Counted from the first letter of the stretch, positions 51,584 to 61,126 are shown. The stretch: DNA of 64,000 bases from Phreatobacter stygius (GCF_005144885.1 NZ_CP039690.1:5407001-5471000), one strand, 5' to 3'. Made by a program: numbers and translations. The notes: a model not told the origin generated them from the letters alone.

Positions 51584-53275
51584 ATGGCAAAGGCTCTTAT
51601 CACCAGCGCACTTCCCTATATCAACGGCGTCAAGCACCTCGGCAATCTCGCGGGCTCGCTGTTGCCGGCCGACATTCAGGCGCGCCACCGCCGTCAGATC
51701 GGCGATCGGACGCTGTTCATCTGCGCGACCGACGAACATGGTACGCCGGCTGAACTGGCGGCCGCCGAGGCCGGCGTCGCGGTCGCCGACTATTGCCGGC
51801 GACAGCATGCCGCTCAGGCCGACATCTATCGCCGGCTGAACCTTTCCTTCGATCATTTCGGCCGGTCGTCGTCGCCGCGCAACCACGCGCTCACCCAGCA
51901 TTTCTTCCATTGCCTGGACGCGCAGGGTTTCATCGAGGAGCGCGTGCTGCAGCAGGTCTACTCGCCGGCCGATGGTCGCTTCCTGCCCGATCGCTACATC
52001 ATCGGCACCTGTCCACATTGCGGCTTCAGCCAGGCCCGGGGCGATCAATGCGAAAGCTGTACCCGGCCGCTCGATCCGGTCGACCTGCTCGCGCCGCGTT
52101 CGGCCCTGTCCGGCAGCACGGCGCTGGAAGTGCGCCCGACCCGTCACCTGTTCCTGCGCCAGTCGGCCTTGGTGGATGAGCTGGAAAGCTGGATCGGGAG
52201 CCGCGACGGCTGGCCGCCGCTGGTCACCTCGATCGCCCGGAAATGGCTGGACGAGGGGATCCAGGACCGCTGCATCACCCGCGACCTCGGCTGGGGCGTG
52301 CCTGTGCCGAAGCCTGGTTTCGAGGGCAAGGTCTTCTATGTCTGGTTCGACGCGCCGATCGCCTATATCGCCGCGACCCAGGACTGGTCGGACGCCGATC
52401 CCGACCATCGTGATTGGCGCGCCTGGTGGTGGCAGGCGGACGATGTCGAATATGCCCAGTTCCTGGGCAAGGACAACGTGCCGTTCCACGCGGTCAGTTT
52501 TCCCTGCACCCTGATCGGTTCGGGCGAGCCGTGGAAGACCGTCGACGTCATCAAAGGCGTGAACTGGCTGACCTATGAGGGCGGCAAATTCTCGACCAGC
52601 CAGCGCCGCGGGTTGTTCCTGGATCAGGCGCTCGACCTGCTGCCGGCCGATTACTGGCGCTGGTGGCTGGCGGCCAATGCGCCCGAGAGCCGGGACACCG
52701 ATTTCAGCTTCGAGCGCTTCGCGACCGATGTGAACAACGATCTCGCCGACACTTTCGGCAATCTGGTCAACCGCGTCCTGACGTTCACCGTCAACCGTCA
52801 CGGCGGGATCGTGCCCGGCGGCGGGGTTTCCGCTGAACCCGAGGCGCGTCTTGCCGCCGCACTTCAGCGGCAGCTGGATGACCTGCGCGGCCATCACAAG
52901 GGCTGCGCACTCCGCAAGGCCGCCGGAACGGTTCGGGCGATCTGGCGCCTTGCCAACGGCTATCTCGCCGATGAAGCACCCTGGAGGAGTTTTGCCAATG
53001 CCCCCGAGCGGGCGGCCGTGGTGGTCAGAACCGGGGTCAACCTGGTGGCCGCCGCGGCGACGGTGGCCTGGCCCTTCATTCCCGAGGCCGCGGACAAGGT
53101 CCTGAGGGCCTTGGGGCGTTCTGCCGGCGTGCCGCCCTTGCCGCAATCCGCCGCCAGCGCCTTGCGCGAGGTCCCTTCCGGCCAGGAGGTGAGCCTGCCA
53201 CCGGTGCTGTTCGCCAAGCTGACGCCGGAATGGGTGGCGGCAAGCCGGGCGCGGTTTGCTGGCGGCGGCAGCTGA
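51584..53275 (+). CDS. metG: Methionyl-tRNA synthetase, divergent subtype
   Basis: The 563-residue class I synthetase has the HIGH-type motif HLGN in PYINGVKHLGN (residues 11-21), a zinc knob with CPHC (143-146) and CESC (156-159), and the KMSKS loop as KFSTS (335-339). The body matches MetRS (ATDEHGTPAE, FYVWFDAPIAYI, GKDNVPFH, FGNLVNRV). The KFSTS form differs from the canonical loop and marks a separate MetRS subtype, which in many bacteria is a second copy; whether this genome has another cannot be seen. No C-terminal tRNA-binding (Trbp111) domain is present. GAGGAGGG lies ahead of the ATG. Confidence 0.9.
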   Translation: MAKALITSALPYINGVKHLGNLAGSLLPADIQARHRRQIGDRTLFICATDEHGTPAELAAAEAGVAVADYCRRQHAAQADIYRRLNLSFDHFGRSSSPRNHALTQHFFHCLDAQGFIEERVLQQVYSPADGRFLPDRYIIGTCPHCGFSQARGDQCESCTRPLDPVDLLAPRSALSGSTALEVRPTRHLFLRQSALVDELESWIGSRDGWPPLVTSIARKWLDEGIQDRCITRDLGWGVPVPKPGFEGKVFYVWFDAPIAYIAATQDWSDADPDHRDWRAWWWQADDVEYAQFLGKDNVPFHAVSFPCTLIGSGEPWKTVDVIKGVNWLTYEGGKFSTSQRRGLFLDQALDLLPADYWRWWLAANAPESRDTDFSFERFATDVNNDLADTFGNLVNRVLTFTVNRHGGIVPGGGVSAEPEARLAAALQRQLDDLRGHHKGCALRKAAGTVRAIWRLANGYLADEAPWRSFANAPERAAVVVRTGVNLVAAAATVAWPFIPEAADKVLRALGRSAGVPPLPQSAASALREVPSGQEVSLPPVLFAKLTPEWVAASRARFAGGGS

Positions 53276-53312
53276 CCGGGACAGTCAGCCCGGCACCGGA
53301 ACGGGCCGAGGC

Positions 53313-53335
53313 CGCCTCTCCCGGCGGGAGAGGCG
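53313..53335. terminator. Palindrome between convergent metG and ybaK-type genes
   Basis: CGCCTCTCCC-GGC-GGGAGAGGCG is a perfect 10-bp stem with a 3-base loop in the 87-bp gap between two convergent genes. It shares CCTCTCCCG/CGGGAGAGG with the palindrome split by the insertion sequence at 5625-7075, so it belongs to a dispersed intergenic repeat and probably ends transcription from both sides. Confidence 0.6.
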
Positions 53336-53362
53336 TGCCTCATCAGCCATGGCCTTCGCTGG

Positions 53363-53833
53363 TCACGCCGGGTGGCTGAAGCGTGCCCGTTGCGCGTCCC
53401 GGGTGAGGATCCGGAAATCGTCGCCGCTGACATGTATCAGCGACTTGTGATCGCCGCCCTCGAAATAGAGATCGGTCGCGCCGCCAAGGCTGTCGTCGAG
53501 GATGACCGGCACGCCATAGGCCGCCCCGACAGCCGGCACGGCCCCGACGTCACAGTCGTCGAAAAGCCGGCTGATTTCGCCTTCCGAGGCCAGTCCGAGA
53601 CGTTTGTCCAGGACGGCCTGCAAGGTCGAAAGCTCGACCCGATGGGTGCTCGGCACGACGGCCAGCACATAGCCGAGTTCATGGTGGATCACCACGGACT
53701 TGGCGACGCGGCCGCCGGGAACATGGGCTGCCTCGGCGGTGCGGCTGCTCGACGCGGTGCGTGGATGCGCGACGATCTCGTAGCGGACGCCTTCGCTGTC
53801 CAGATAGGTTTGGAGTCGGTTTGCCATCGTCAT
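53363..53833 (-). CDS. YbaK/EbsC family aminoacyl-tRNA deacylase-like protein
   Basis: The 156-residue protein has the YbaK/ProX fold pattern: YEIVAHPRTASSSRTAEAAHVPGGRVAKSVVIH with the conserved Lys, VEL, and AVPAVGAAYGVPVILDDSL. Members remove wrongly attached amino acids from tRNA. AAAAGGA precedes Met1; a second Met two codons on is possible. It converges with the divergent MetRS gene, which may be coincidence. Confidence 0.9.
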   Translation of the reverse strand: MTMANRLQTYLDSEGVRYEIVAHPRTASSSRTAEAAHVPGGRVAKSVVIHHELGYVLAVVPSTHRVELSTLQAVLDKRLGLASEGEISRLFDDCDVGAVPAVGAAYGVPVILDDSLGGATDLYFEGGDHKSLIHVSGDDFRILTRDAQRARFSHPA

Positions 53834-54222
53834 CGTCGCCGTCCTTTTCTGGTCGACGCATCAAGTAAACGATCGCGGTATTCTGGTCCGGTGGGCGCCA
53901 TTGTCAATCGAGCCCCGGCATCCGGGCCGCGCTGGCGCCAGCGCGGCGCGTGGCCTTTGGCTCTGGTCGTGAACAAGAGTAAGATGGCTCGAGGCTAGTG
54001 AGAGGTGGCCAGCGAATGGCCAAACCGCCCAGGGCCCGGCGTGCCGAAGCAATGGCCGCCGATCCTGTCACGCGGAGCGAGAGGCTGTCGACAACTAGCC
54101 CCCTTGGATCGCGCATGCCACCGCATCTTGATCGGCCTCCTGAGCCCTGCTGAACCGCAGGGTTCGAGGTGGCGGAGGTCGGCGAAATGAGACGGACCAC
54201 GATCAGAGCCCCGGAGGACAGA
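53834..54222. other. Stretch without a recognisable gene
   Basis: No open frame here has family features. The DNA includes CCCTG-CTGAACC-GCAGGG-like short inverted repeats near 54150, and a ribosome site at the right edge for the small gene at 54223. It contains the promoter of the YbaK-type gene. Confidence 0.4.
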
Positions 54223-54384
54223 ATGTCGCCAAAAAAACGCGGCCGGACGCAGCCTTACCCGTCGCCCGAGGAAATACCCCAAGCCGACCCCTGGCTGAGG
54301 GAAGGCCCAATATCGCCTTGGCTCGCATGGCCGATCATGGCGGTCCTGCTGACGCTTCTGCTGATGGCGGTCTGGCGGGGTTGA
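54223..54384 (+). CDS. Small single-pass membrane protein (53 residues)
   Basis: The frame begins MSPKKRGRTQPYPSPEEIPQ and ends with one hydrophobic helix WLAWPIMAVLLTLLLMAVWRG. GGAGGACAG is placed correctly before the ATG, and the basic N terminus followed by a Pro-rich linker and C-terminal helix looks like a real small protein. I do not recognise a family. Confidence 0.5.
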   Translation: MSPKKRGRTQPYPSPEEIPQADPWLREGPISPWLAWPIMAVLLTLLLMAVWRG

Positions 54385-54913
54385 TGCCGCGCACCGGTTC
54401 GGCATCAGGTCGCAAAAGCCGCCTTCAGGCGCCGAACGCTGCGATCCCCGGACTGGTTCTCGGGGCACGCGTGTCCGTCGGCGACCTGGCGCGGCGGCCC
54501 CTGAAGGCCGCCCATCCGGCCAAGGCTGGCAGCGTGCGAAAGCAGGCTGCCCGAGCGGCCGCGTCGGACGCGTCGATGCCCATCCTCGCGGTTGACTTGG
54601 CAGCCAGCCTCGTGAGATGAAGCGGCCATCATGACCCTGTGCCTTGGCGCCAACCTTCGACTTGTCTGCCCGACCTCCTGAGGGAGGCGGGGGAACGTCG
54701 TTTGGGGTTGTCGTCCGCACGGGTGCCGTCATGCCGATGGAAATACCATCGAAATCTGTCCTGATCGATCATGTTGTTTCGCACCGCGCCGGTCTCGCCC
54801 GCGCGGCCTCGCGACTTATCGGCAGCCGTCGGGACTGACGGCCGCCCGACGGCTGGAGCTCGGCCGTATTCGCATCATCCCCGAATACCAAAAAGCTCAA
54901 GCGAGACAACACC
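54385..54913. other. Leader/intergenic region before leuA with a strong hairpin
   Basis: In 529 bp I see no convincing gene. AGCCGTCGGG (54824-54833) pairs perfectly over 10 bp with CCCGACGGCT (54845-54854), about 60 bases before the LeuA start. An open frame ending at 54838 inside this hairpin has no leucine run, so a classical leucine attenuator is not supported. The hairpin could still be part of leader control. Confidence 0.4.
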
Positions 54914-56584
54914 ATGTTGATCAATCCGGAATCCAAATATCGACCGTTCATGGCGCCCGTAGCGCTGGCCGACCGGCGATGGCCGTCACGCCATATCGAG
55001 GCCGCGCCGCGCTGGGTCTCGACCGACCTGCGCGACGGCAACCAGTCGCTGGCCGATCCGATGGGTGTCGAAAAGAAGCTGCGCTTCTACGACATGCTCC
55101 TGAAGATCGGCTTCAAGGAAATCGAGATCGGCTTTCCCTCGGCGTCGGAAACCGAGTTCGATTTCGTCCGCAGCCTGATCGACGGCGGCAAGATCCCCGA
55201 CGACGTCACCGTGCAGGTGCTGACCCAGGCGCGCGAGGATCTGATCGCCCGCACCTTCGAATCCCTGAAGGGCGTGCGCCAGGCCATTGTCCACATGTAT
55301 GTCGCGACCGCCCCGCTGTTCCGCCGCGTGGTGTTCGGCATGGACAAGGCCGAGATCATCGCGCTGTCGGTCGCCGGCGCCCGCACAATGCTGGCCGAGA
55401 GCCGCAAGCAGCCGGAGACGCGCTGGACCTTCGAATATTCGCCGGAGACGTTTTCGTTCACCGAAGCGGAATTTGCCCTCGAGGTCTGCGAGCGGGTGCT
55501 CGACGTGTTCCAGCCGACACCCGACAACCCGGTCATCCTCAACCTGCCGGCCACCGTCGAGGTGGCCATGCCCAATGTCTATGCCGACCAGATCGAGTGG
55601 TTCTGCCGCAATATCTCCAGGCGGGACTCGGTCGTCATCAGCCTGCATCCGCATAATGATCGCGGCACCGGCGTCGCCGCCACCGAGCTGGGGCTGCTGG
55701 CGGGTGCCGACCGGGTCGAGGGCTGCCTGTTCGGTAATGGCGAGCGCACCGGCAATGTCGACCTGGTGACGCTGGCCTTGAACCTCTACACCCAAGGCAT
55801 CGACCCCAAGCTCGACTTCTCCGGCATGCGCGAGGTGGTCGGCACGGTGGAACATTGCAACGGATTGCCGGTGCATCCGCGCCACCCCTATGCCGGCGAA
55901 CTGGTGTTCACCGCCTTTTCCGGTTCCCACCAGGATGCCATCAAGAAAGGGTTCGCTGCCCACGAAACCCGCAATGACGGCATCTGGGAGATGCCCTACC
56001 TGCCGATCGACCCGGCCGATCTCGGCGAGACCTACGAGGCGGTGATCCGGGTCAACAGCCAATCCGGCAAGGGCGGCATCGCTTGGGTGCTGGAACAGGA
56101 CCGGGGGCTGAAACTGCCGCGCCGTTTCCAGGTCGATTTCAGCCGCACCGTGCAGGAGATCGCCGACCGGACGGGCAAGGAAATGACCTCCGAGAGCATC
56201 TGGCAGGCCTTCGAGGCGGCCTATCATCTCGACGGGAACAAACGTTTCGCGCTGGTCGATTACGAAGCGGCGGGCCTGCGCCGTCCCGGCGACAAGCGTC
56301 GTTTCGCCGGCCATATCCGCATCGACGGCGAAGTGCGGGCGATCGCAGGCATCGGCAATGGCCTGATCTCCGGGGTGGTGGCGGCGCTGAACGACGGCTG
56401 CGGCATCGACATGGAGGTGGTCGACTATCACGAGCACGCGCTGCGCCGCGGTTCGGATGCCCAGGCCGCGGCCTATGTCGAAGCGCGCCTGGCCGACGGC
56501 CGCACGGTGTTCGGCGTCGGCATCGACGGCGATGTCGCGACCGCCTCGGTGAAGGCCGTGCTCGGCGCCGCCAACGCCGCGTGA
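54914..56584 (+). CDS. leuA: 2-isopropylmalate synthase (LeuA, long form)
   Basis: The 556-residue enzyme condenses acetyl-CoA and 2-oxoisovalerate in the first step of leucine synthesis. It has [15 protein letters not shown] (catalytic Arg/Asp near 40-45), the metal motif HPHND (245-249) and GNGERTGN (274-281), followed by a C-terminal LeuA dimer/regulatory domain ([20 protein letters not shown]). The start [12 protein letters not shown] is typical of the LeuA group of about 550 residues that includes actinobacterial enzymes. Confidence 0.95.
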   Translation: MLINPESKYRPFMAPVALADRRWPSRHIEAAPRWVSTDLRDGNQSLADPMGVEKKLRFYDMLLKIGFKEIEIGFPSASETEFDFVRSLIDGGKIPDDVTVQVLTQAREDLIARTFESLKGVRQAIVHMYVATAPLFRRVVFGMDKAEIIALSVAGARTMLAESRKQPETRWTFEYSPETFSFTEAEFALEVCERVLDVFQPTPDNPVILNLPATVEVAMPNVYADQIEWFCRNISRRDSVVISLHPHNDRGTGVAATELGLLAGADRVEGCLFGNGERTGNVDLVTLALNLYTQGIDPKLDFSGMREVVGTVEHCNGLPVHPRHPYAGELVFTAFSGSHQDAIKKGFAAHETRNDGIWEMPYLPIDPADLGETYEAVIRVNSQSGKGGIAWVLEQDRGLKLPRRFQVDFSRTVQEIADRTGKEMTSESIWQAFEAAYHLDGNKRFALVDYEAAGLRRPGDKRRFAGHIRIDGEVRAIAGIGNGLISGVVAALNDGCGIDMEVVDYHEHALRRGSDAQAAAYVEARLADGRTVFGVGIDGDVATASVKAVLGAANAA

Positions 56585-56644
56585 TGCCAAGGAATGGCGG
56601 CGGGCACCAAGGCCCGCCGCCTCTCGCGCATGGCCGGAGAAGGT

Positions 56645-57820
56645 TCAGACCGAGGCCGGTTCGGGCCGTCGCCGCGTCATCAGCCAGAGGATCAGGCCGA
56701 GCACCAGGATGACCGGCGGTACCCCGAGCAGGGCAACGGCGGTCCAGCCATAGAGGTTGTAGAAGGCGCCGGCGATGAAGGTCGACAGCGACACGCAGGT
56801 GAACATGATGAACTCGTTGGCTGCCTGGACCTTGGCCCGCTCTTCCGGCGCGTGGTTCTCGGTCAGGAGAATGGTCGCGCCGACATACATGAAGTTCCAG
56901 CCGATGCCGCTCATGAGAAGCCCGACCCAGAAATGGCCGAGCGTCGTTCCGGAGACGCCGATCGCCGCGCTTGCCAGCAGCAGCACGGCGCCGGTCAGGA
57001 TCACCGTCGAGGTGCCGATCCGGGCGGTCAGCTTGCCGGTCAGGAACGACGGCGCGAACATGCCGAGCAGATGCCATTGGATGACGGTGGCGGCTTCGCC
57101 GATGCTGTAGCCGCAGCCGATCACCGCCAGCGGCGTGGCGGTCATGACGAAGCCCATGACGCTGTAGCCGACCGAGCCGGCGGCGACCGCCACGATGAAC
57201 GGCGGGGTCTTCATGATGTCCGCCAGTGGCCGGCCGCCTTCCGACCTGACGGCCTTGGCGACCGGCGGGACCTTCAGAAAGGCGGTCAGCACGAAGGTCA
57301 GCAAGGCCAGCACGGTGATGGCGGCGAACGACCCGGCAAAGGCCACCGGCGCCAGCAGGTCGCGGCTGAACGCGGCGAGCTGCGGTCCGCCGACGGCGGC
57401 CAGCACGCCGCCGGCAAGCACGAGCGAGATCGCCGAGGCACGGTTGTCGGGCTCGGTGACCTCGCCCGCGGCGAAACGGTAATATTGGGCGAAGGCCTTG
57501 AACATCCCCATCAGGAAATTGCCGGCGCAGAACAGCCAGAAGCTGCCGCCAATGATGGCGAAGGTGGCCAGCGCGCCGCCGGCGACGCCGATCATCGCGC
57601 CGACCATGAAGCCCGGACGCCGCCCGATGCGTGCCATCAGCATGGAGGCGCCGATGGTGGTGACGGCGGAGGCCACGATGGTCAGCGAGAAGGGCAGGGT
57701 GGCGAGGTTCTTGTCGATCGCCAGGCTCTGGCCGACCAGGCTGATCAGCGTGAAGCCGATCGACAGGTAGCAAACGTAGAGCGCTTCCGCGAGGCAGAGC
57801 AGAATGACATTGCGATTCAT
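56645..57820 (-). CDS. MFS transporter
   Basis: The 391-residue protein has about twelve membrane helices and MFS loop motifs such as MLMARIGRRPGFMVG between helices 2 and 3 and LTARIGTSTVILTG in the second half. GAGGGGACCC precedes the ATG at 57820; an upstream Met at 57862 would add 14 residues. It is 75 bases downstream of the DJ-1/PfpI gene on the same strand and may be its partner. Substrate unknown. Confidence 0.88.
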   Translation of the reverse strand: MNRNVILLCLAEALYVCYLSIGFTLISLVGQSLAIDKNLATLPFSLTIVASAVTTIGASMLMARIGRRPGFMVGAMIGVAGGALATFAIIGGSFWLFCAGNFLMGMFKAFAQYYRFAAGEVTEPDNRASAISLVLAGGVLAAVGGPQLAAFSRDLLAPVAFAGSFAAITVLALLTFVLTAFLKVPPVAKAVRSEGGRPLADIMKTPPFIVAVAAGSVGYSVMGFVMTATPLAVIGCGYSIGEAATVIQWHLLGMFAPSFLTGKLTARIGTSTVILTGAVLLLASAAIGVSGTTLGHFWVGLLMSGIGWNFMYVGATILLTENHAPEERAKVQAANEFIMFTCVSLSTFIAGAFYNLYGWTAVALLGVPPVILVLGLILWLMTRRRPEPASV

Positions 57821-57895
57821 GTGGGTCCCCTCTGGTGGGGCCGCCCATGCCTTGTTGTTCATGGCTTTGGGATCGGCGCCGGGTTGGTCTGGACG

Positions 57896-58618
57896 TCAGG
57901 CAATGGCCTTTTCCGTTCGAGGCCGCTCGGACGCCCTGAGCTTGGCGAGCGCCCGCTGGCCCGCGGCCGCGCGCTCGCGGACCATCGGCACGGCCGCGGC
58001 GCGGATCTCGGCCAGCAGTTCCGGCGGGGCATTCTGGACGGTGATGTCGAAGGGCGGCTCGGGTTGGTATTCGAGGAAGAGCTGCAGCCGCCTGGCGACA
58101 TCCTCGCCGCACAGCAGGGCCGCCACCTTGAAACCGAAATCGATGCCGGCGGTGACGCCGCCGCCGGAAATGCGGTTGCGGTCGACCACCACGCGCTGAT
58201 CGACCGGGATAGCCCCGAAGGCCTTGAGCTGGTCGATCAGTAGCCAATGGCAGGCCGATCTGTAGCCGTCGAGCAGGCCGGCGCCACCGAGCATCAGACA
58301 GCCCGCGCAGACCGAGGTGAGGTAGCGGGCGGAACCGCCCTTGTCGCGCAGGAAGGCCTGCAGGTCGTCATCGTCCATGACGGTGACCTGGCCCGGGCCG
58401 CCGCCGACGCAGAGCACGTCGAGATCCGGGCAGTCGGCGAAAGTGGTGGTCGGCATCAGCGGCAGGCCGACATCGCTGACCACCGGTTCGATCCGCTTCC
58501 AGAGGAGGTGGATGCGCGCATTCGGCAGGCGGGCGAAGACTTCGAACGGCCCGGTGACATCGAGCTGGGTCATTCCGGGAAAGAACAGCAGTCCGATCTG
58601 GATCGGCTTGTCCGACAT
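57896..58618 (-). CDS. DJ-1/PfpI family protein (isonitrile-hydratase-like)
   Basis: The 240-residue protein reads IGLLFFPGMTQLDVTGPFEVFARLPNARIH, LDVLCVGGGPG and the nucleophile elbow SVCAGCLMLGGAGLLDGYRSACHWL, with ISGGGVTAGIDFG. This matches the DJ-1/PfpI subgroup that includes isonitrile hydratase. The Cys at the elbow is present. It diverges from a GlxA-like regulator whose N-terminal domain is related, so the two probably share evolutionary origin and a promoter region. Confidence 0.88.
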   Translation of the reverse strand: MSDKPIQIGLLFFPGMTQLDVTGPFEVFARLPNARIHLLWKRIEPVVSDVGLPLMPTTTFADCPDLDVLCVGGGPGQVTVMDDDDLQAFLRDKGGSARYLTSVCAGCLMLGGAGLLDGYRSACHWLLIDQLKAFGAIPVDQRVVVDRNRISGGGVTAGIDFGFKVAALLCGEDVARRLQLFLEYQPEPPFDITVQNAPPELLAEIRAAAVPMVRERAAAGQRALAKLRASERPRTEKAIA

Positions 58619-58720
58619 GGGGCGTACCTCGCGGTTGGAATGACGCCACGTTGACGGAGAGCCGGATTTACCGAAATGTCATAGTGGACGCATTTCCTGC
58701 CAGTCCTTGCCAGGACCGCC

Positions 58721-59755
58721 ATGGCTTCAGATCCCCGCCGCCTCGTCTTCGTGCTGTTCGAGGGTTGCCTGCTGCTCGATTTCGCCGGCCCGCTGCAGGT
58801 GTTCGAGCTGGCCTGCGAAACCGCACCGGCGCATCAGCCGCCCTATCGTTGGCAGATCGCGTCGCTCGCCGGCGGACTGGTGCGGACATCGTCCGGCCTT
58901 GAGGTCATGACGACGGCGCTTGGCGATTGCGACCTGGTGGGGGTCGATACATTGGTTGTCGGCGGCGGGCCGGGAGTGCATCAGGCGGCGGCCGATGCCG
59001 AACTGGTCGACTGGTTCCGCCGTAACGCGCCGGCGGTCGGGCGCGTCTGCTCGGTCTGCACCGGCGCCTTTGTGCTGGCCGCGGCCGGCCTGCTGCAAGG
59101 CCGCCGGGCCGTGACCCATTGGGGCTCCTGCGGGCTGTTGAGCGAGCGTTATCCCGACATCGCCGTGTCGACCGACCCGGTGTTCATTCGCGACGGCGGC
59201 ATCTGGACCTCGGCGGGGGTCACCGCCGGCATCGATCTGGCGCTCGCCTTGCTGGAAAACGATCTCGGCCATCGCGAGGCCATGCGGGTGGCACGCCGGC
59301 TGGTGGTCTTCCTGAAACGTCCCGGCGGCCAGGCCCAGTTCAGCGTGCCGCTGACCCTGCAATCCGAGGCGGAGCAGGGTTTCGAAAACCTGTCGGCCTG
59401 GATCCAGGACAACCTCCAGCGGGATCTGCGGGTGGAAGTGCTTGCCGACAAGGCCGGCATGAGCCCACGCACCTTCGCCCGCCTGTTCCGGCAGAAGACC
59501 GGCCGGACCCCCGGCAAGGTGGTCGAGGAGTTCCGCGTCGAGGCGGCACGGCGGGCGCTCGAGGAAAGCGCGCTCAGCATGAAGGAGATCGCGGCGCGCG
59601 CCGGCTTCCAGGACGAGGAGCATATGCGCCGCGCCTTCCGTCGACGATTGAACGTGCTGCCGCAGGATTATCGGATCCGGTTTCGCCGGGGCGAGGCCGG
59701 CACGGGCTCTGGAACCAAGCCTCTCCCTCCGGTGCGCCTTGGCTCGGCCCCTTAG
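58721..59755 (+). CDS. GlxA-like AraC regulator with DJ-1/PfpI domain
   Basis: The 344-residue protein has an N-terminal DJ-1/PfpI domain (LVFVLFEGCLLLDFAGPLQVFELA, VCSVCTGAFVLAAAGLLQGRRAVTHW) and a C-terminal AraC DNA-binding domain (LADKAGMSPRTFARLFRQKTGRTP, FQDEEHMRRAFRRRLNVLPQDY). It is divergently arranged with the single-domain relative and presumably regulates it and the MFS gene. Confidence 0.92.
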   Translation: MASDPRRLVFVLFEGCLLLDFAGPLQVFELACETAPAHQPPYRWQIASLAGGLVRTSSGLEVMTTALGDCDLVGVDTLVVGGGPGVHQAAADAELVDWFRRNAPAVGRVCSVCTGAFVLAAAGLLQGRRAVTHWGSCGLLSERYPDIAVSTDPVFIRDGGIWTSAGVTAGIDLALALLENDLGHREAMRVARRLVVFLKRPGGQAQFSVPLTLQSEAEQGFENLSAWIQDNLQRDLRVEVLADKAGMSPRTFARLFRQKTGRTPGKVVEEFRVEAARRALEESALSMKEIAARAGFQDEEHMRRAFRRRLNVLPQDYRIRFRRGEAGTGSGTKPLPPVRLGSAP

Positions 59756-60189
59756 GCCCCCGCCTTCTCGAGGTTCGCCACCACCGTCGCCAGCGCCTTC
59801 AGGAAAGCCGTGCGCTCCGCCTCGTCCAATCCCGTCAGGGCGGCGCCGTTCACCGCCACGATCGCTTCGCGCACCGCCCGCATCTTCTCGATGGCATCCG
59901 GCGTCAGCGAGATCAGCGTGCTGCGCCCGTCCTGCGGGTCGGGCCTGCGCAGGATCAGCCCGTCGCGCTCCATCCGGGTGAGCGTCGCCGCCATGGTCGG
60001 TTGCTCGATGGCGGCTGCCTCGGTCAGTGCCTTCTGGGACAGCGCGGCGCCGTCGCCGAGGGCGAAGAACACCGGCAGATGACCGGAGGAGACGCCGATC
60101 TCCTTCAATCGGCGATCAATGGCGCGGGCGAACAGGCGCGCCGCCCAATTGGTCATGTAGCCGGCGGACCGGGTGCGTCGGAAGGTCAT
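59752..60189 (-). CDS. MarR family transcriptional regulator
   Basis: The 145-residue protein has the MarR winged helix: ALSQKALTEAAAIEQPTMAATLTRMERDGLILRRPDPQDGRSTLISLT. It diverges from the DUF1772 gene across 181 bp containing two similar palindromes. Its end overlaps the convergent GlxA-like gene by 4 bases. Confidence 0.92.
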   Translation of the reverse strand: MTFRRTRSAGYMTNWAARLFARAIDRRLKEIGVSSGHLPVFFALGDGAALSQKALTEAAAIEQPTMAATLTRMERDGLILRRPDPQDGRSTLISLTPDAIEKMRAVREAIVAVNGAALTGLDEAERTAFLKALATVVANLEKAGA

Positions 60190-60193
60190 TTGT

Positions 60194-60228
60194 ATAGCTT
60201 GCTATTGAAATATATTGCATGCTATATA
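60194..60228. promoter_or_regulatory. Two MarR-type palindromes
   Basis: ATAGC-TT-GCTAT (60194-60205) is perfect, and TATATTGCATGCTATATA (60211-60228) is a palindrome with one mismatched pair. Both carry GC-N2-GC flanked by AT and lie 5-40 bases upstream of the MarR start, as expected for autorepression. Confidence 0.6.
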
Positions 60229-60370
60229 ACCGCTTGATTGGAGCCACCGCAAGCAGGTCCCGCCAAGCCGCCAGCGGAGGGCAGGCGGGTCCCGGCGACC
60301 ATCTCTTCGGGGCAGCGGCATCGATCGCTTCAGGCATGACCTCCACCCCTCGAAACGGGAGCAATCCGTC

Positions 60371-60823
60371 ATGACCATACGCCTGGTCTTCCACATCCTC
60401 GCCATTTGCGGCGCCGCGACCTTCGCCGGCGCCATGCTCAATATTGGCCTCTCCTTCGGCGCCTATTGGAAGAGGCTGCCACCGGCCGAGTTCCTCGACT
60501 GGTTCGGCGCCAATGGCTGGCTCATCGGGCGGACCATCCCGCTCTTTGTCGTCCCGACCTTCATCGGGCTTGCCGGCGCGCTCTGGCTCGACTGGAACGC
60601 GCCGGTCGCAAGGGGGCTCTGGCTCGCATCCCTGGCCGCGATGATCGGCATCGGGGTCATCACCTTCGCCTGGCACATCCCGACCAACAACGCCTTCGCG
60701 GCCAAGTCCATCGCGCTGGCCGACATCAGGGCGACACTGGATCTCTGGCTCCAGCTGCATGCCGTCCGCATCCTGCTGGGCCTGGCCTCAGCCGTTCTCG
60801 GGGTGGTGGCGATCAGCCGGTGA
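60371..60823 (+). CDS. DUF1772 (anthrone oxygenase-like) membrane protein
   Basis: The 150-residue protein has four membrane segments (FHILAICGAATFAGAMLNIG, TIPLFVVPTFIGLAGALWLD, LWLASLAAMIGIGVITFAW, AVRILLGLASAVLGVVAIS) and the family motif HIPTNNAFA. DUF1772 includes anthrone-oxygenase-like proteins. Divergent from the MarR gene and probably under its control. Confidence 0.85.
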   Translation: MTIRLVFHILAICGAATFAGAMLNIGLSFGAYWKRLPPAEFLDWFGANGWLIGRTIPLFVVPTFIGLAGALWLDWNAPVARGLWLASLAAMIGIGVITFAWHIPTNNAFAAKSIALADIRATLDLWLQLHAVRILLGLASAVLGVVAISR

Positions 60824-60851
60824 GATCGATGATCGCCTATGGCCGTCCGCG

Positions 60852-61070
60852 TCAGCGGCCGCTTCGCCGCGCCAGCGGAATGACCAGGTGAACCATGCCG
60901 AGCACCATGGGCGGGACAGCCAGCGCGGTGACCGCCCAGGTCGGCCAGCCGGTGGTGAGCGGGGCGAGTGCGAACAGCAACGCATTGATCAGGGCATAGG
61001 CGCCGAACATCAAAATGGCCAGGAAACGGCAGTGGGCAAGCGTTGCGGTGGCGGCGCGAACACGGGGCAT
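60852..61070 (-). CDS. Small membrane protein, two transmembrane helices
   Basis: The 72-residue product has helices FLAILMFGAYALINALLFAL and WAVTALAVPPMVLGMVHLVI with a short loop and a basic tail. The hydropathy supports a real protein; the family is unknown. It diverges from a TetR gene, so it is a candidate target. Confidence 0.55.
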   Translation of the reverse strand: MPRVRAATATLAHCRFLAILMFGAYALINALLFALAPLTTGWPTWAVTALAVPPMVLGMVHLVIPLARRSGR

Positions 61071-61126
61071 GGCAAGCTTTCGAATGTCGAAACGAAACGG
61101 GTCGTTCTTATGTGGGTCTTGATATA

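Noticed and set aside
54644-54854. Leucine attenuator before leuA
   Set aside because: The open frame ending in the hairpin has no run of leucine codons and there is no T-tract after the stem.
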